Shown here piece by piece: positions 33,498-40,560 of a stretch of 64,000 nucleotides of DNA; the first letter of the stretch is position 1, and every line of letters starts with the position of its first letter. The translations under genes were made by a program, and so were the position numbers. The stretch covers positions 1-64,000 of the forward strand of contig NZ_KB908277.1 in the NCBI RefSeq assembly GCF_000382405.1. Direction: 5' to 3'. Under the pieces are notes generated by a model, which worked only from the letters and a program-made list of their open reading frames with translations, was not told where the DNA came from and made no database searches. The DNA is from Mycobacterium sp. 141 (GTDB lineage Bacteria > Actinomycetota > Actinomycetes > Mycobacteriales > Mycobacteriaceae).

Positions 33498-34312
33498 AAC
33501 CGGAACCGGTTCAACACGTCGTAGCGGCCGGCGACGGTGGCGTTGAAGAAGCCCAGCAGCAGCCGTTGTGGCGCGAGCGGGATCGTCCTGTAGTTGGCGT
33601 ACGCCGGAACGCGGTCGACGAGCCGTAGCCGCGGATTCCAGCGTTCGACCTCGCTCATGTCACTGATGCCCCACTTGATCATCCCGTTGCTCAACAGTCT
33701 GGACAGTTTGGGGCCGATCGGGGCGATCGTGTCGAAGTCGATCTCGCCATGCTCGAAGCGGTCGGTCAGGCGCTGCAGCAGCTCCCGCACATCGCTCGCG
33801 GCGAGGTACATGAGCAGCCCCTCGGCCACGATCAACGTGGGACGGCCGGTGGGAACCTCGTCAAGCCAGCCGGGATCGGTCACCGACGATCCGATCATGC
33901 GGTAACCGGGCCCATCTTCATAGAGCTTGCGCCGCAGCTCGACCACGCCGGGCTGGTCCACGTCGAACCAGTCGACGGTGGCGGGGCGCCGCACGCGGAA
34001 GGCCCGAGTGTCCAGGCCGCACCCGAGGTGCAGCACGACGGCGTCGGGGTGACGGGTCAGGAAGTCGACGGTCCAGTCATCGAGTTGCTTGGCGCGCAAC
34101 CCGACCAGGAACTGGTTGGCCCACGGCAGTGCGGCCCGGCGCATGCGCTTGAAGTCGTAGTCGATGCGCTCGACGGCCTCGGCGGCCGCATGATCACCGA
34201 GAACCGGTTGCGGCAACCGGCTTTCGCATGCCCGTAGATAGAGCGTGCACAGGTTGGTCCATTCCACCGACCCCCAGCGCACGGAGCTGAAGTCCACCTT
34301 GTTGGTCGTCAT
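33494..34312 (-). CDS. SAM-dependent methyltransferase, LCMT-like
   Basis: A 272-residue methyltransferase of the leucine carboxyl methyltransferase superfamily, with VLHLGCGLDTRAFRV as the SAM loop, DWFDVDQPGVVELR and LIVAEGLLMYLA. ATG 34312 overlaps the stop of the MarR-type gene as ATGA. Linked expression with that regulator suggests it belongs to a small inducible unit, possibly for detoxification or secondary metabolism. It is distinct from the LCMT-like gene at 13783. Confidence 0.82.
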   Translation of the reverse strand: MTTNKVDFSSVRWGSVEWTNLCTLYLRACESRLPQPVLGDHAAAEAVERIDYDFKRMRRAALPWANQFLVGLRAKQLDDWTVDFLTRHPDAVVLHLGCGLDTRAFRVRRPATVDWFDVDQPGVVELRRKLYEDGPGYRMIGSSVTDPGWLDEVPTGRPTLIVAEGLLMYLAASDVRELLQRLTDRFEHGEIDFDTIAPIGPKLSRLLSNGMIKWGISDMSEVERWNPRLRLVDRVPAYANYRTIPLAPQRLLLGFFNATVAGRYDVLNRFRF

Positions 34313-34785
34313 GACCCGCTCCTTTGTGATTCCCGGTACTGGGCCCACAGCCCGATCATTTCGTCGTGGTACGCCTGGCTGGAGAATTCGCAGAAGTGCT
34401 TGAAATCCTCGAGCCGTTCGCGTTGGTCGGGGCGGTTCTCGTCGAGGATCGCCAGCCCGAACTCGGCGGCCTCGATGCCGAGCTTCATCCGTGACAGCTG
34501 CACGCTGAGCACGCTGGTGAACCCTCCCGGGCGCACGCGGTAGCGGTGCTGTCGGTTGGCGCTGGGCAGCCGCTCGATCAGCCCGCCCTCTTGCAGTTGG
34601 CGTGCGACGGTGCTCACCGAGGCCTTGCTGACCGACAAGGTGTCGGCCAACGCCGTCAGCGACTGGTCGGGCGGGTCGGCGATCATCAGCCAGCCGTAGA
34701 CCCGACCCATGGTCCGCGACGCGCCGAGCTGCTCCATGAACAGCCCGATACGGTCGACGAATTCGGACTCTTCCGGTGACAACAC
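34309..34785 (-). CDS. MarR/GbsR-type transcriptional regulator
   Basis: A 158-residue regulator. The winged helix runs through SLTALADTLSVSKASVSTVA and RQLQEGGLIERLPSANRQHR, typical of the GbsR branch of MarR-like proteins, followed by a helical C-terminus. The start is GTG 34785, ten bases from a near-perfect operator (34795-34824). It is co-transcribed with a methyltransferase that it probably controls along with itself, and perhaps the divergent thioesterase gene. Confidence 0.83.
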   Translation of the reverse strand: MLSPEESEFVDRIGLFMEQLGASRTMGRVYGWLMIADPPDQSLTALADTLSVSKASVSTVARQLQEGGLIERLPSANRQHRYRVRPGGFTSVLSVQLSRMKLGIEAAEFGLAILDENRPDQRERLEDFKHFCEFSSQAYHDEMIGLWAQYRESQRSGS

Positions 34786-34794
34786 CCCTCCAGA

Positions 34795-34824
34795 TAGTTC
34801 GTTCAGTACAAACTGAATGAACTA
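34795..34824. promoter_or_regulatory. MarR-type operator
   Basis: TAGTTCGTTCAGT, ACAA, ACTGAATGAACTA is a 13-base inverted repeat with one mismatch. The core TTCAGT-ACAA-ACTGAA matches the usual MarR-family operator shape. It lies in the divergent space between the regulator (GTG 34785) and the thioesterase (ATG 34890). Confidence 0.75.
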
Positions 34825-34889
34825 TACGTCAGACCGGCCGTCGAGGAACTCACCGGCAACGAGGGCGCCGTGACTGCAAGACTTCAGCC

Positions 34890-35342
34890 ATGACCGAGGC
34901 CCCCGCCGCACCCACCTCTGCCGACTTTCCGCTGCACTGGCCGGTGCTCACCCGGTGGACCGACAACGATATGTTCGGCCACCTGAACAACGCGGTGTAC
35001 TACGAGCTGTTCGATACCGCGATCAATGCGTGGATCAACACCAACTGCCATATCGACCCGATCACAGCACCCTGGCTCGGGGTCGTGGCCGAGTCGGGCT
35101 GCCGTTTCCTCTCGGAGTTGCAGTTTCCGGATCTGCTGGTGGTGGGGTTATCGGTGACTCAGTTGGGCCACAGCAGCGTCACCTACCGGCTGGGACTCTT
35201 TCGGCCCGACGGCCCGGTCGCCGCGGTGGGTCACTGGGTGCATGTCTACGTCGAGCGGAGCTCCCGGCGCCCGGTACCGATTCCCGAGGCGATCCGGTCC
35301 CTGCTGGAGTCGATATGCTCGGCGGATGCCGCTGGTAAGTAA
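34890..35342 (+). CDS. Acyl-CoA thioesterase, hotdog fold (Rv0163-like)
   Basis: A 150-residue 4HBT-type thioesterase. The signature RWTDNDMFGHLNNAVYYELF contains the catalytic Asp and the GH-NN turn of 4-hydroxybenzoyl-CoA/YbgC enzymes. It would hydrolyse an acyl-CoA. The last residues overlap the start of the TB18.5-like gene by 17 bases, and the pair corresponds to Rv0163-Rv0164 in M. tuberculosis. Confidence 0.85.
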   Translation: MTEAPAAPTSADFPLHWPVLTRWTDNDMFGHLNNAVYYELFDTAINAWINTNCHIDPITAPWLGVVAESGCRFLSELQFPDLLVVGLSVTQLGHSSVTYRLGLFRPDGPVAAVGHWVHVYVERSSRRPVPIPEAIRSLLESICSADAAGK

Positions 35343-35769
35343 GACCGTCGAAGTCGAATCCCCCGCTCAGGCGATCATGGCAATCGTCGCCGATTTTGAG
35401 GCGTATCCGCAATGGAACCCGGAGATCAAGGGTTGCTGGATTTTGGCCCGCTACGACGACGGGCGGCCCAGCCAGCTGCGGCTGGACGTCGAGATTCAGG
35501 GTCAATCCGGCGTTTTCATCACCGCCGTCTACTACCCCACCGAGACCCAGATTCACACCGTGCTGCAGCAGGGCGACCACTTCTCCAAGCAGGAGCAGCG
35601 ATTTTCCGTCGTGTCACTCGGGGCGAACACCCTGCTCCAGGTGGATCTCGACGTCGAGGTCGACACCAAGCTGCCGATCCCGAGCCTGATGGTGAAGAAG
35701 CTCGCCGGTGACACCCTGGACCACCTCGCCAGCAGCCTGATCGCCAGGGCAGCGCAGCTGTCGGCGTAG
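35326..35769 (+). CDS. SRPBCC/START-like protein, TB18.5 family (Rv0164-like)
   Basis: A 147-residue single-domain protein starting at ATG 35326, inside the end of the thioesterase gene. It opens MPLVSKTVEVESPAQAIMAI and continues with ADFEAYPQWNPEIKGCWIL, a typical SRPBCC (polyketide cyclase/ligand-binding) fold and a strong resemblance to the culture-filtrate antigen TB18.5. The fold has a hydrophobic cavity for a small lipid or polyketide; ligand unknown. It is the last conserved gene before the disrupted mce1R-fadD5 region. Confidence 0.83.
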   Translation: MPLVSKTVEVESPAQAIMAIVADFEAYPQWNPEIKGCWILARYDDGRPSQLRLDVEIQGQSGVFITAVYYPTETQIHTVLQQGDHFSKQEQRFSVVSLGANTLLQVDLDVEVDTKLPIPSLMVKKLAGDTLDHLASSLIARAAQLSA

Positions 35770-35852
35770 TCACGCAACCGGCCTGTCCCACACGGCTACA
35801 GGTTCGTTGTGACGCTGCACTATTTGCAGCGCTGCGGAAAGCATGTCGGCTC

Positions 35853-36017
35853 TGCCCGGCTACTAGCGACAAAGTCGCTGAAGCCACCTCTAGGGTCACG
35901 GTGGCCTCTTGGGCAACATTCATCGAACCACGTTGGCCGCTTTGGTAGCTGGTGTCGCGTCAGTCCCGATAGTTGTGTGTCTACGCTGCGAGCGACTTTG
36001 TCGCTAGTAGCCGGGCA
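35853..36017. mobile_element. 165-base repeat-bounded element (MITE-like), copies 4 and 5 of the bipartite repeat
   Basis: The two ends are perfect 27-base inverted repeats (35853-35879 and 35991-36017). Each is the bipartite unit found at 17860-18184: TGCCCGGCT, ACTA, GCGACAAAGTCGC at the left and its complement at the right, plus one more paired base. The 111 bases inside hold no convincing gene. No clear target-site duplication is visible. The size, terminal repeats and lack of coding capacity resemble a miniature inverted-repeat element, but no transposase partner is seen in the window. Confidence 0.6.
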
Positions 36018-36121
36018 CGGTGAAATATGTTGCGAGACAGGCTGTTGAGGCCCTCGTGTCGCATGCGCTCGGATCCGCCGAGGCGATCGTGGCAAGTGTG
36101 ACCGATGGGGTGATATCAGCG
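36018..36121. other. Unassigned intergenic DNA
   Basis: These 104 bases lie between the 165-base element and the first recognisable fadD5 residues. By gene order mce1R (GntR family) should be in this area, but no GntR signature can be read in any frame. A frame opening VKYVARQAVEALVSHALGS runs into the fadD5 remnant out of frame and is probably not a gene. Confidence 0.4.
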
Positions 36122-36325
36122 CCGGAAGAAGGACATGATCATCTCCGGCGGCGAGAACATCTACTGCGCGGAGGTCGAAAACGTGCTGGCAGCGCACCCG
36201 GCGATCGTCGAGGCGGCCGTGATCGGGCGTCCGCACGAGAAGTGGGGTGAGGTGCCCGTGGCCGTCGTGGCACTGCACGGCGGCGGGCAAGGTGCGCAAG
36301 ACCGAACTACGTGAGCGGTTCGGCG
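36122..36325 (+). pseudogene. fadD5: Remnant of fadD5 (acyl-CoA synthetase), C-terminal fragments only
   Basis: The reading RKKDMIISGGENIYCAEVEN starts at 36123 and continues to PVAVVALHGG; it is the unmistakable A8-A9 region of a fatty-acyl-CoA synthetase. About 50 codons further on, in another frame, GKVRKTELRERFG (36285-36325) is the normal synthetase C-terminus with its catalytic Lys. The roughly 40 residues that should lie between them, and everything upstream (about 450 residues including the ATP-binding core), are gone. FadD5 normally lies directly before yrbE1A, where it works with the Mce1 importer; this is that gene after at least two deletions. Confidence 0.88.
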
Positions 36326-36544
36326 TGCGGGCGCAGATTGACGTTAGCGAAAGTTATTCTCCGTCAACGGATTCTGCTGGTCATCACGCAGAACAATGAA
36401 TGGGATCGGGGTTTGCTAACGGATCGCGGCGCAATCCAGCCGATGCAGTACACGGCCCCACTGGTATCGGGTACAGTCCTGTGGTCTCACTTACTACCCA
36501 CGAGTAGGGAGATTCCGATCACGGGGTTGAGCCAAGGAGGGGGC
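36326..36544. promoter_or_regulatory. Leader region of the mce1 operon
   Basis: The 219 bases between the fadD5 wreck and the first ribosome site probably contain the mce1 promoter, since the normal upstream genes are broken. TACAGT at 36472-36477 is the best -10 candidate. The region ends with AAGGAGG at 36534-36540, a very strong ribosome site placed for the GTG at 36545 rather than for yrbE1A. No operator-like dyad is evident. Confidence 0.4.
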
Positions 36545-36574
36545 GTGCGGCAGGTCCAGGGGATGCACCGGTGA
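36545..36574 (+). CDS. Nine-codon leader ORF coupled to yrbE1A
   Basis: AAGGAGGGGGC is followed by GTG and eight further codons (VRQVQGMHR), and the TGA overlaps the GTG start of yrbE1A as GTGA. yrbE1A has no ribosome site of its own at normal spacing, so ribosomes probably load at the leader and restart at yrbE1A. The peptide has no composition suggesting attenuation. It could be an accident of a yrbE1A start annotated too late, but the leader is not in the yrbE1A frame. Confidence 0.5.
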   Translation: MRQVQGMHR

Positions 36575-37371
36575 CGGCATCGACCAACGCGGTTGTCGAC
36601 TACGTCCGTGATCAGCTCGAAAAGCCGATGTCCATGGTCGGTGGCTTCTTCAAGATGACTGTACTCACCGGCAAGGCACTTCTCACTCGACCGTTCCAGT
36701 GGAAAGAGTTCGTTTTTCAGAGCTGGTTTCTGATTCGCGTCGCGTTCCTGCCCACCCTGGCGGTTTCCATCCCGCTGACCGTGCTCATCATCTTCACGTT
36801 GAACATCCTGCTCGCGGAATTCGGCGCGGCAGACATCTCCGGCGCCGGTGCCGGCCTGGCCGCAGTGACGCAGCTCGGGCCCCTCGTGACGGTTTTGGTC
36901 GTGGCGGGTGCCGGCTCGACGGCCATCTGTGCCGACCTCGGCGCCCGGACGGTCCGCGAGGAGATCGACGCCATGGAGGTGCTCGGCATCGACCCGATCG
37001 AGCGCCTCGTGGTTCCCCGCGTCGTCGCCGCGACGTTCGTCGCCTTCCTGCTCAACGGCACCGTGATCATCATCGGCCTGGTCGGTGGCTTCTTCTTCGG
37101 TGTGTACATCCAGAACGTCTCGGCCGGTGCCTACGTCTCCACGCTGACGCTGCTCACCGGTTTCCCCGAGGTCATGATCTCGGTCATCAAGGCCACGATC
37201 TTCGGTCTGATCGCCGGCCTGGTCGGCTGCTACCGCGGGCTGACGACAGCAGGCGGTTCGAAAGGTGTCGGTACCGCGGTGAACGAGACCCTGGTCTTGT
37301 GCGTCATCGCTCTTTTCGCAGTCAACGTCGTCCTCACCACCATCGGTGTGCGGTTCGGAACGAAGACCTGA
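36571..37371 (+). CDS. yrbE1A: Mce1 permease subunit YrbE1A (MlaE-like)
   Basis: A 266-residue MlaE-family integral membrane permease, matching the M. tuberculosis length of about 265. About five to six helices are visible. The conserved loop VREEIDAMEVLGIDPIERLV couples to the ATPase MceG in the family. With YrbE1B it forms the inner-membrane channel of the Mce1 fatty-acid importer. GTG 36571 gives the usual start MTASTNAVVDYVRDQL. Confidence 0.94.
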   Translation: MTASTNAVVDYVRDQLEKPMSMVGGFFKMTVLTGKALLTRPFQWKEFVFQSWFLIRVAFLPTLAVSIPLTVLIIFTLNILLAEFGAADISGAGAGLAAVTQLGPLVTVLVVAGAGSTAICADLGARTVREEIDAMEVLGIDPIERLVVPRVVAATFVAFLLNGTVIIIGLVGGFFFGVYIQNVSAGAYVSTLTLLTGFPEVMISVIKATIFGLIAGLVGCYRGLTTAGGSKGVGTAVNETLVLCVIALFAVNVVLTTIGVRFGTKT

Positions 37372-37372
37372 G

Positions 37373-38242
37373 ATGAGTACGGCAACCGTCCTTCGCTCCC
37401 GGTTTCCCCGGGCGTTCTCGCGTACATCCGAGGTGGCGGCTGCTCCGGCGCGGCTGCTCGACAGCATGGGCCATGTCGCATGGTTCGTGGTGCAGGCGGT
37501 CGGTCACGTCCCCCACGCGCTCCGGTACTACCGGCGTGAGACGCTCCGGCTGGTCGCCGAGATCGGCATGGGCACCGGCGCCATGGCCGTCATCGGCGGC
37601 ACCGTCGCCATCATCGGCTTCGTCACCCTCTCGGCCGGTTCACTGATCGCCATCCAGGGTTTCGCATCCCTGGGCAACATCGGTGTCGAGGCGTTCACGG
37701 GCTTCTTCGCGGCACTGGCCAACATCCGCGTCGTCGCGCCGGTGGTCACCGGTCAGGCGCTGGCCTCCACGGTCGGCGCCGGCGCCACCGCCGAACTCGG
37801 CGCCATGCGCATCAGCGAAGAGGTCGACGCGTTGGAAGTCATGGGCATCAAGTCGATTTCGTACCTGGTGTCCACCCGACTCATGGCCGGCGCCATCGTC
37901 ATCATCCCGCTGTACGCGATGGCGATCCTGCTGTCGTTCCTGTCGGCGCAGACGGTGACGACCATTTTCTATGCACAGTCTGTCGGAACGTACGAGCACT
38001 ACTTCCACACGTTCCTGCGCGTCGACGACGTGATGTGGTCCTTCCTCGAGGTCATCATCATGTCGATCATCGTGATGCTGAACCACTGTTACTTCGGCTA
38101 TTTCGCCAGTGGCGGTGCTGTCGGTGTCGGTGAGGCAGTGGGGAGGTCGATGCGCACCTCGTTGATCGCGATCGTGATGGTGGTTCTGTTGGCATCGTTG
38201 GCGCTGTACGGCACCAACCCCAACTTCAACCTCACGGTGTAG
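37373..38242 (+). CDS. yrbE1B: Mce1 permease subunit YrbE1B (MlaE-like)
   Basis: A 289-residue MlaE-family permease starting at ATG 37373, one base after the YrbE1A stop. It has the same coupling-loop pattern (SEEVDALEVMGIKSISYLVS) and several helices with the conserved GQALASTVGAGATAELGAM region. It pairs with YrbE1A in the Mce1 complex. The next gene starts four bases later. Confidence 0.94.
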   Translation: MSTATVLRSRFPRAFSRTSEVAAAPARLLDSMGHVAWFVVQAVGHVPHALRYYRRETLRLVAEIGMGTGAMAVIGGTVAIIGFVTLSAGSLIAIQGFASLGNIGVEAFTGFFAALANIRVVAPVVTGQALASTVGAGATAELGAMRISEEVDALEVMGIKSISYLVSTRLMAGAIVIIPLYAMAILLSFLSAQTVTTIFYAQSVGTYEHYFHTFLRVDDVMWSFLEVIIMSIIVMLNHCYFGYFASGGAVGVGEAVGRSMRTSLIAIVMVVLLASLALYGTNPNFNLTV

Positions 38243-38246
38243 CGCC

Positions 38247-39467
38247 ATGACCGCGCCGCACGCCCCCCTGAACAAGTCGAGGACGCCGCCGTACAAGTTG
38301 GCGGGGCTCGTGCTGGCCGTGATCACCGCGCTGATTCTCGGCCTGACCTGGTTGCAGTTTCGTGGGGTGTTCGAGCCCAAGACGCAGCTGACGGTGCTGT
38401 CCGGCCGGGCCGGGTTGTCGATGGACCCGGGGTCGAAGGTCACCTACAACGGGGTGCCGATCGGCCGGCTGGCCTCGGTGCACGTCGTCGAGGTCAACGA
38501 CAACCCGGAAGCCAAGCTGATCCTGGACGTCGACCCGAAGTACCTGCACCTCATCCCGCAGAATGTCGACGCCGAGCTGCGGGCCACCACAGTGTTCGGC
38601 AACAAGTACATCTCGTTCATCTCACCGGCGAATCCGTCGGTCGAGCGCGTCTCCGCAGATACGCCGATTCAGGCGCAGGGCGTGACGACCGAGTTCAACA
38701 CGCTGTTCGAAACCATCACGAAGATCTCCGAACAGGTCGACCCGATCAAGCTGAACGAGACCCTGACCGCGACGGCTCAGGCGCTCGATGGGCTCGGCGA
38801 CAAGTTCGGCCAGTCGATCGTCAACGGCAACACCATCCTGGCCGACCTCAATGCGCGCATGCCCCAGATCCGCCACGACATCACGGGGCTGGCCGACCTG
38901 AGTGACGTGTACGCCAAGGCCGCACCGGATCTGTGGGACGGGCTGAGCAACGCCGTCACCACCGCCCGCACCCTCAACGACCAACGCGGCAACCTCGATC
39001 AGGCGCTGGTCGCCGCGGTCGGGTTCGGCAACACTGGCGGCGACATCTTCGAACGTGGCGGCCCATACCTGGTCCGCGGCGCCAAGGATCTGCTGCCGAC
39101 GTCCGCTCTGTTGGACGAGTACAGCCCGGCGTTGTTCTGCACCATCCGCAACTTCCACGATGCGGCGCCGAGTGCTGCGGCGTCGCTTGGCGGCAATGGC
39201 TACTCGCTGCGGGAACGCGCGGAACTCGTCGGCGCGGCCAACCCGTACGTGTACCCGGACAACCTGCCCAGGGTGAACGCCAAGGGGGGTCCTGAGGGCC
39301 GGCCCGGCTGCTGGCAGCCCATCACGCGTGATCTGTGGCCGATGCCGTACCTGGTGATGGACACCGGTGCATCGATTGCGCCGTACAACCACTTCGAACT
39401 CGGCCAGCCGTTGACGGCCGAGTATGTCTGGGGCCGCCAAGTGGGGGAGAACACGATCAACCCATGA
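38247..39467 (+). CDS. mce1A: Mce family protein Mce1A
   Basis: A 406-residue protein with one N-terminal helix (about 18-36), the MCE/MlaD domain (about 45-125, with SGRAGLSMDPGSKVTYNGVP) and a long helical part that builds the lipid-carrying needle. The C-terminal region has paired cysteines (FCTIRN, PGCWQP). It is shorter than Mce1A of M. tuberculosis (about 454), mainly by lacking an extended tail. Mce1A is one of six subunits in the heterohexameric needle. Confidence 0.92.
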   Translation: MTAPHAPLNKSRTPPYKLAGLVLAVITALILGLTWLQFRGVFEPKTQLTVLSGRAGLSMDPGSKVTYNGVPIGRLASVHVVEVNDNPEAKLILDVDPKYLHLIPQNVDAELRATTVFGNKYISFISPANPSVERVSADTPIQAQGVTTEFNTLFETITKISEQVDPIKLNETLTATAQALDGLGDKFGQSIVNGNTILADLNARMPQIRHDITGLADLSDVYAKAAPDLWDGLSNAVTTARTLNDQRGNLDQALVAAVGFGNTGGDIFERGGPYLVRGAKDLLPTSALLDEYSPALFCTIRNFHDAAPSAAASLGGNGYSLRERAELVGAANPYVYPDNLPRVNAKGGPEGRPGCWQPITRDLWPMPYLVMDTGASIAPYNHFELGQPLTAEYVWGRQVGENTINP

Positions 39468-39528
39468 GTGAAGCTAGCGGAACGAATAAACAGAGGGCAT
39501 GCGGAACCCGAGCCTGCGAGGGAGCCGC

Positions 39529-40560
39529 ATGAGCATCAAGGGCACGCTTATCAAGCTCGGGATCTTCTCCCTGGTGTTGCTCACGTTCACCGGGCTCATC
39601 TTCGTGGTGTTCGCCCAGCTCCGGTTCAACAGCACCAGCGAGTACTCGGCGATCTTCAACAACGTCAGCGGTCTGCGCAGCGGGCAGTTCGTCCGCGCCG
39701 CCGGCGTCGAGGTCGGCAAGGTATCCAAGGTCGACCTGATCAACGGCGGCGAGCAGGCCGAGGTCACGTTCGACGTCGACAAGTCGTTGCCGTTGTTCGA
39801 CCAGACCACCGCGGTGATCCGCTACCAGGACCTGATCGGCAACCGCTACCTCGAGCTCAAGCGCGGCGAGAGCAACAAGATCATCCCCCCCGGCAGCACC
39901 ATCCCGCTGGAACGCACCCAGCCCGCGCTGGACCTCGACGCCTTGGTGGGTGGCTTCCGGCCACTGTTCAACTCGCTGGCCCCGGACAAGGTCAACACCA
40001 TTGCCAAGTCGTTGATCACGGTCTTCCAGGGCCAGGGCGGCACCATCAACGACATCCTGGACCAGACCTCCCAGCTGACCTCCACGATCGCCGATCGGGA
40101 TCAGGCCATCGGTGAGGTGATCAAGAACCTCAACATCGTGCTGGACACCACCGTCAAGCACCAGAAGCAGTTCGACGACACGCTGAAGAACTTCGAGACG
40201 CTGATCACCGGGCTGAAGAACCGGGCCGACCCGATCGCCGCCTCGGTGGCCAACATCAGCAACGTGGCGGGTTCCCTTGCCGATCTGCTCAGCGACAACC
40301 GGCCGCTGCTCAAGGACACTCTCGGATATCTCGACGTCATCCAGAAGCCCTTGATCGACCAGAAGCAGGAGGTCAACGACATCCTGGTGCAAATGCCGGC
40401 CGCATTGAAGATCATCGGACGTGCCGGTGGCATCTATGGTGACTTCTTCAACTTCTACGCGTGCGACATCACGTTGAAGCTCAACGGTTTGCAGCCGGGC
40501 GGACCGGTCCGAAACGTACGGATCACGTCGCAGCCGTCGGGTAGGTGCACGCCGAAATGA
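39529..40560 (+). CDS. mce1B: Mce family protein Mce1B
   Basis: A 343-residue MCE protein. ATG 39529 (MSIKGTLIKLGIFSLVLLTF) is preferred over ATG 39499 because GAGGGAG precedes it and it matches the family start. One N-terminal helix, then the MCE domain (FNNVSGLRSGQFVRAAGVEV), then a long helical region ending with paired cysteines (YACDIT and GRCTPK). Its stop overlaps mce1C as ATGA. Confidence 0.92.
   Translation: MSIKGTLIKLGIFSLVLLTFTGLIFVVFAQLRFNSTSEYSAIFNNVSGLRSGQFVRAAGVEVGKVSKVDLINGGEQAEVTFDVDKSLPLFDQTTAVIRYQDLIGNRYLELKRGESNKIIPPGSTIPLERTQPALDLDALVGGFRPLFNSLAPDKVNTIAKSLITVFQGQGGTINDILDQTSQLTSTIADRDQAIGEVIKNLNIVLDTTVKHQKQFDDTLKNFETLITGLKNRADPIAASVANISNVAGSLADLLSDNRPLLKDTLGYLDVIQKPLIDQKQEVNDILVQMPAALKIIGRAGGIYGDFFNFYACDITLKLNGLQPGGPVRNVRITSQPSGRCTPK

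Noticed and set aside
36020..36250. A 76-codon plus frame starting VKYVARQAVEAL
   Set aside because: From about 36125 it is an out-of-frame reading of the fadD5 remnant; the first 35 codons match nothing I recognise.
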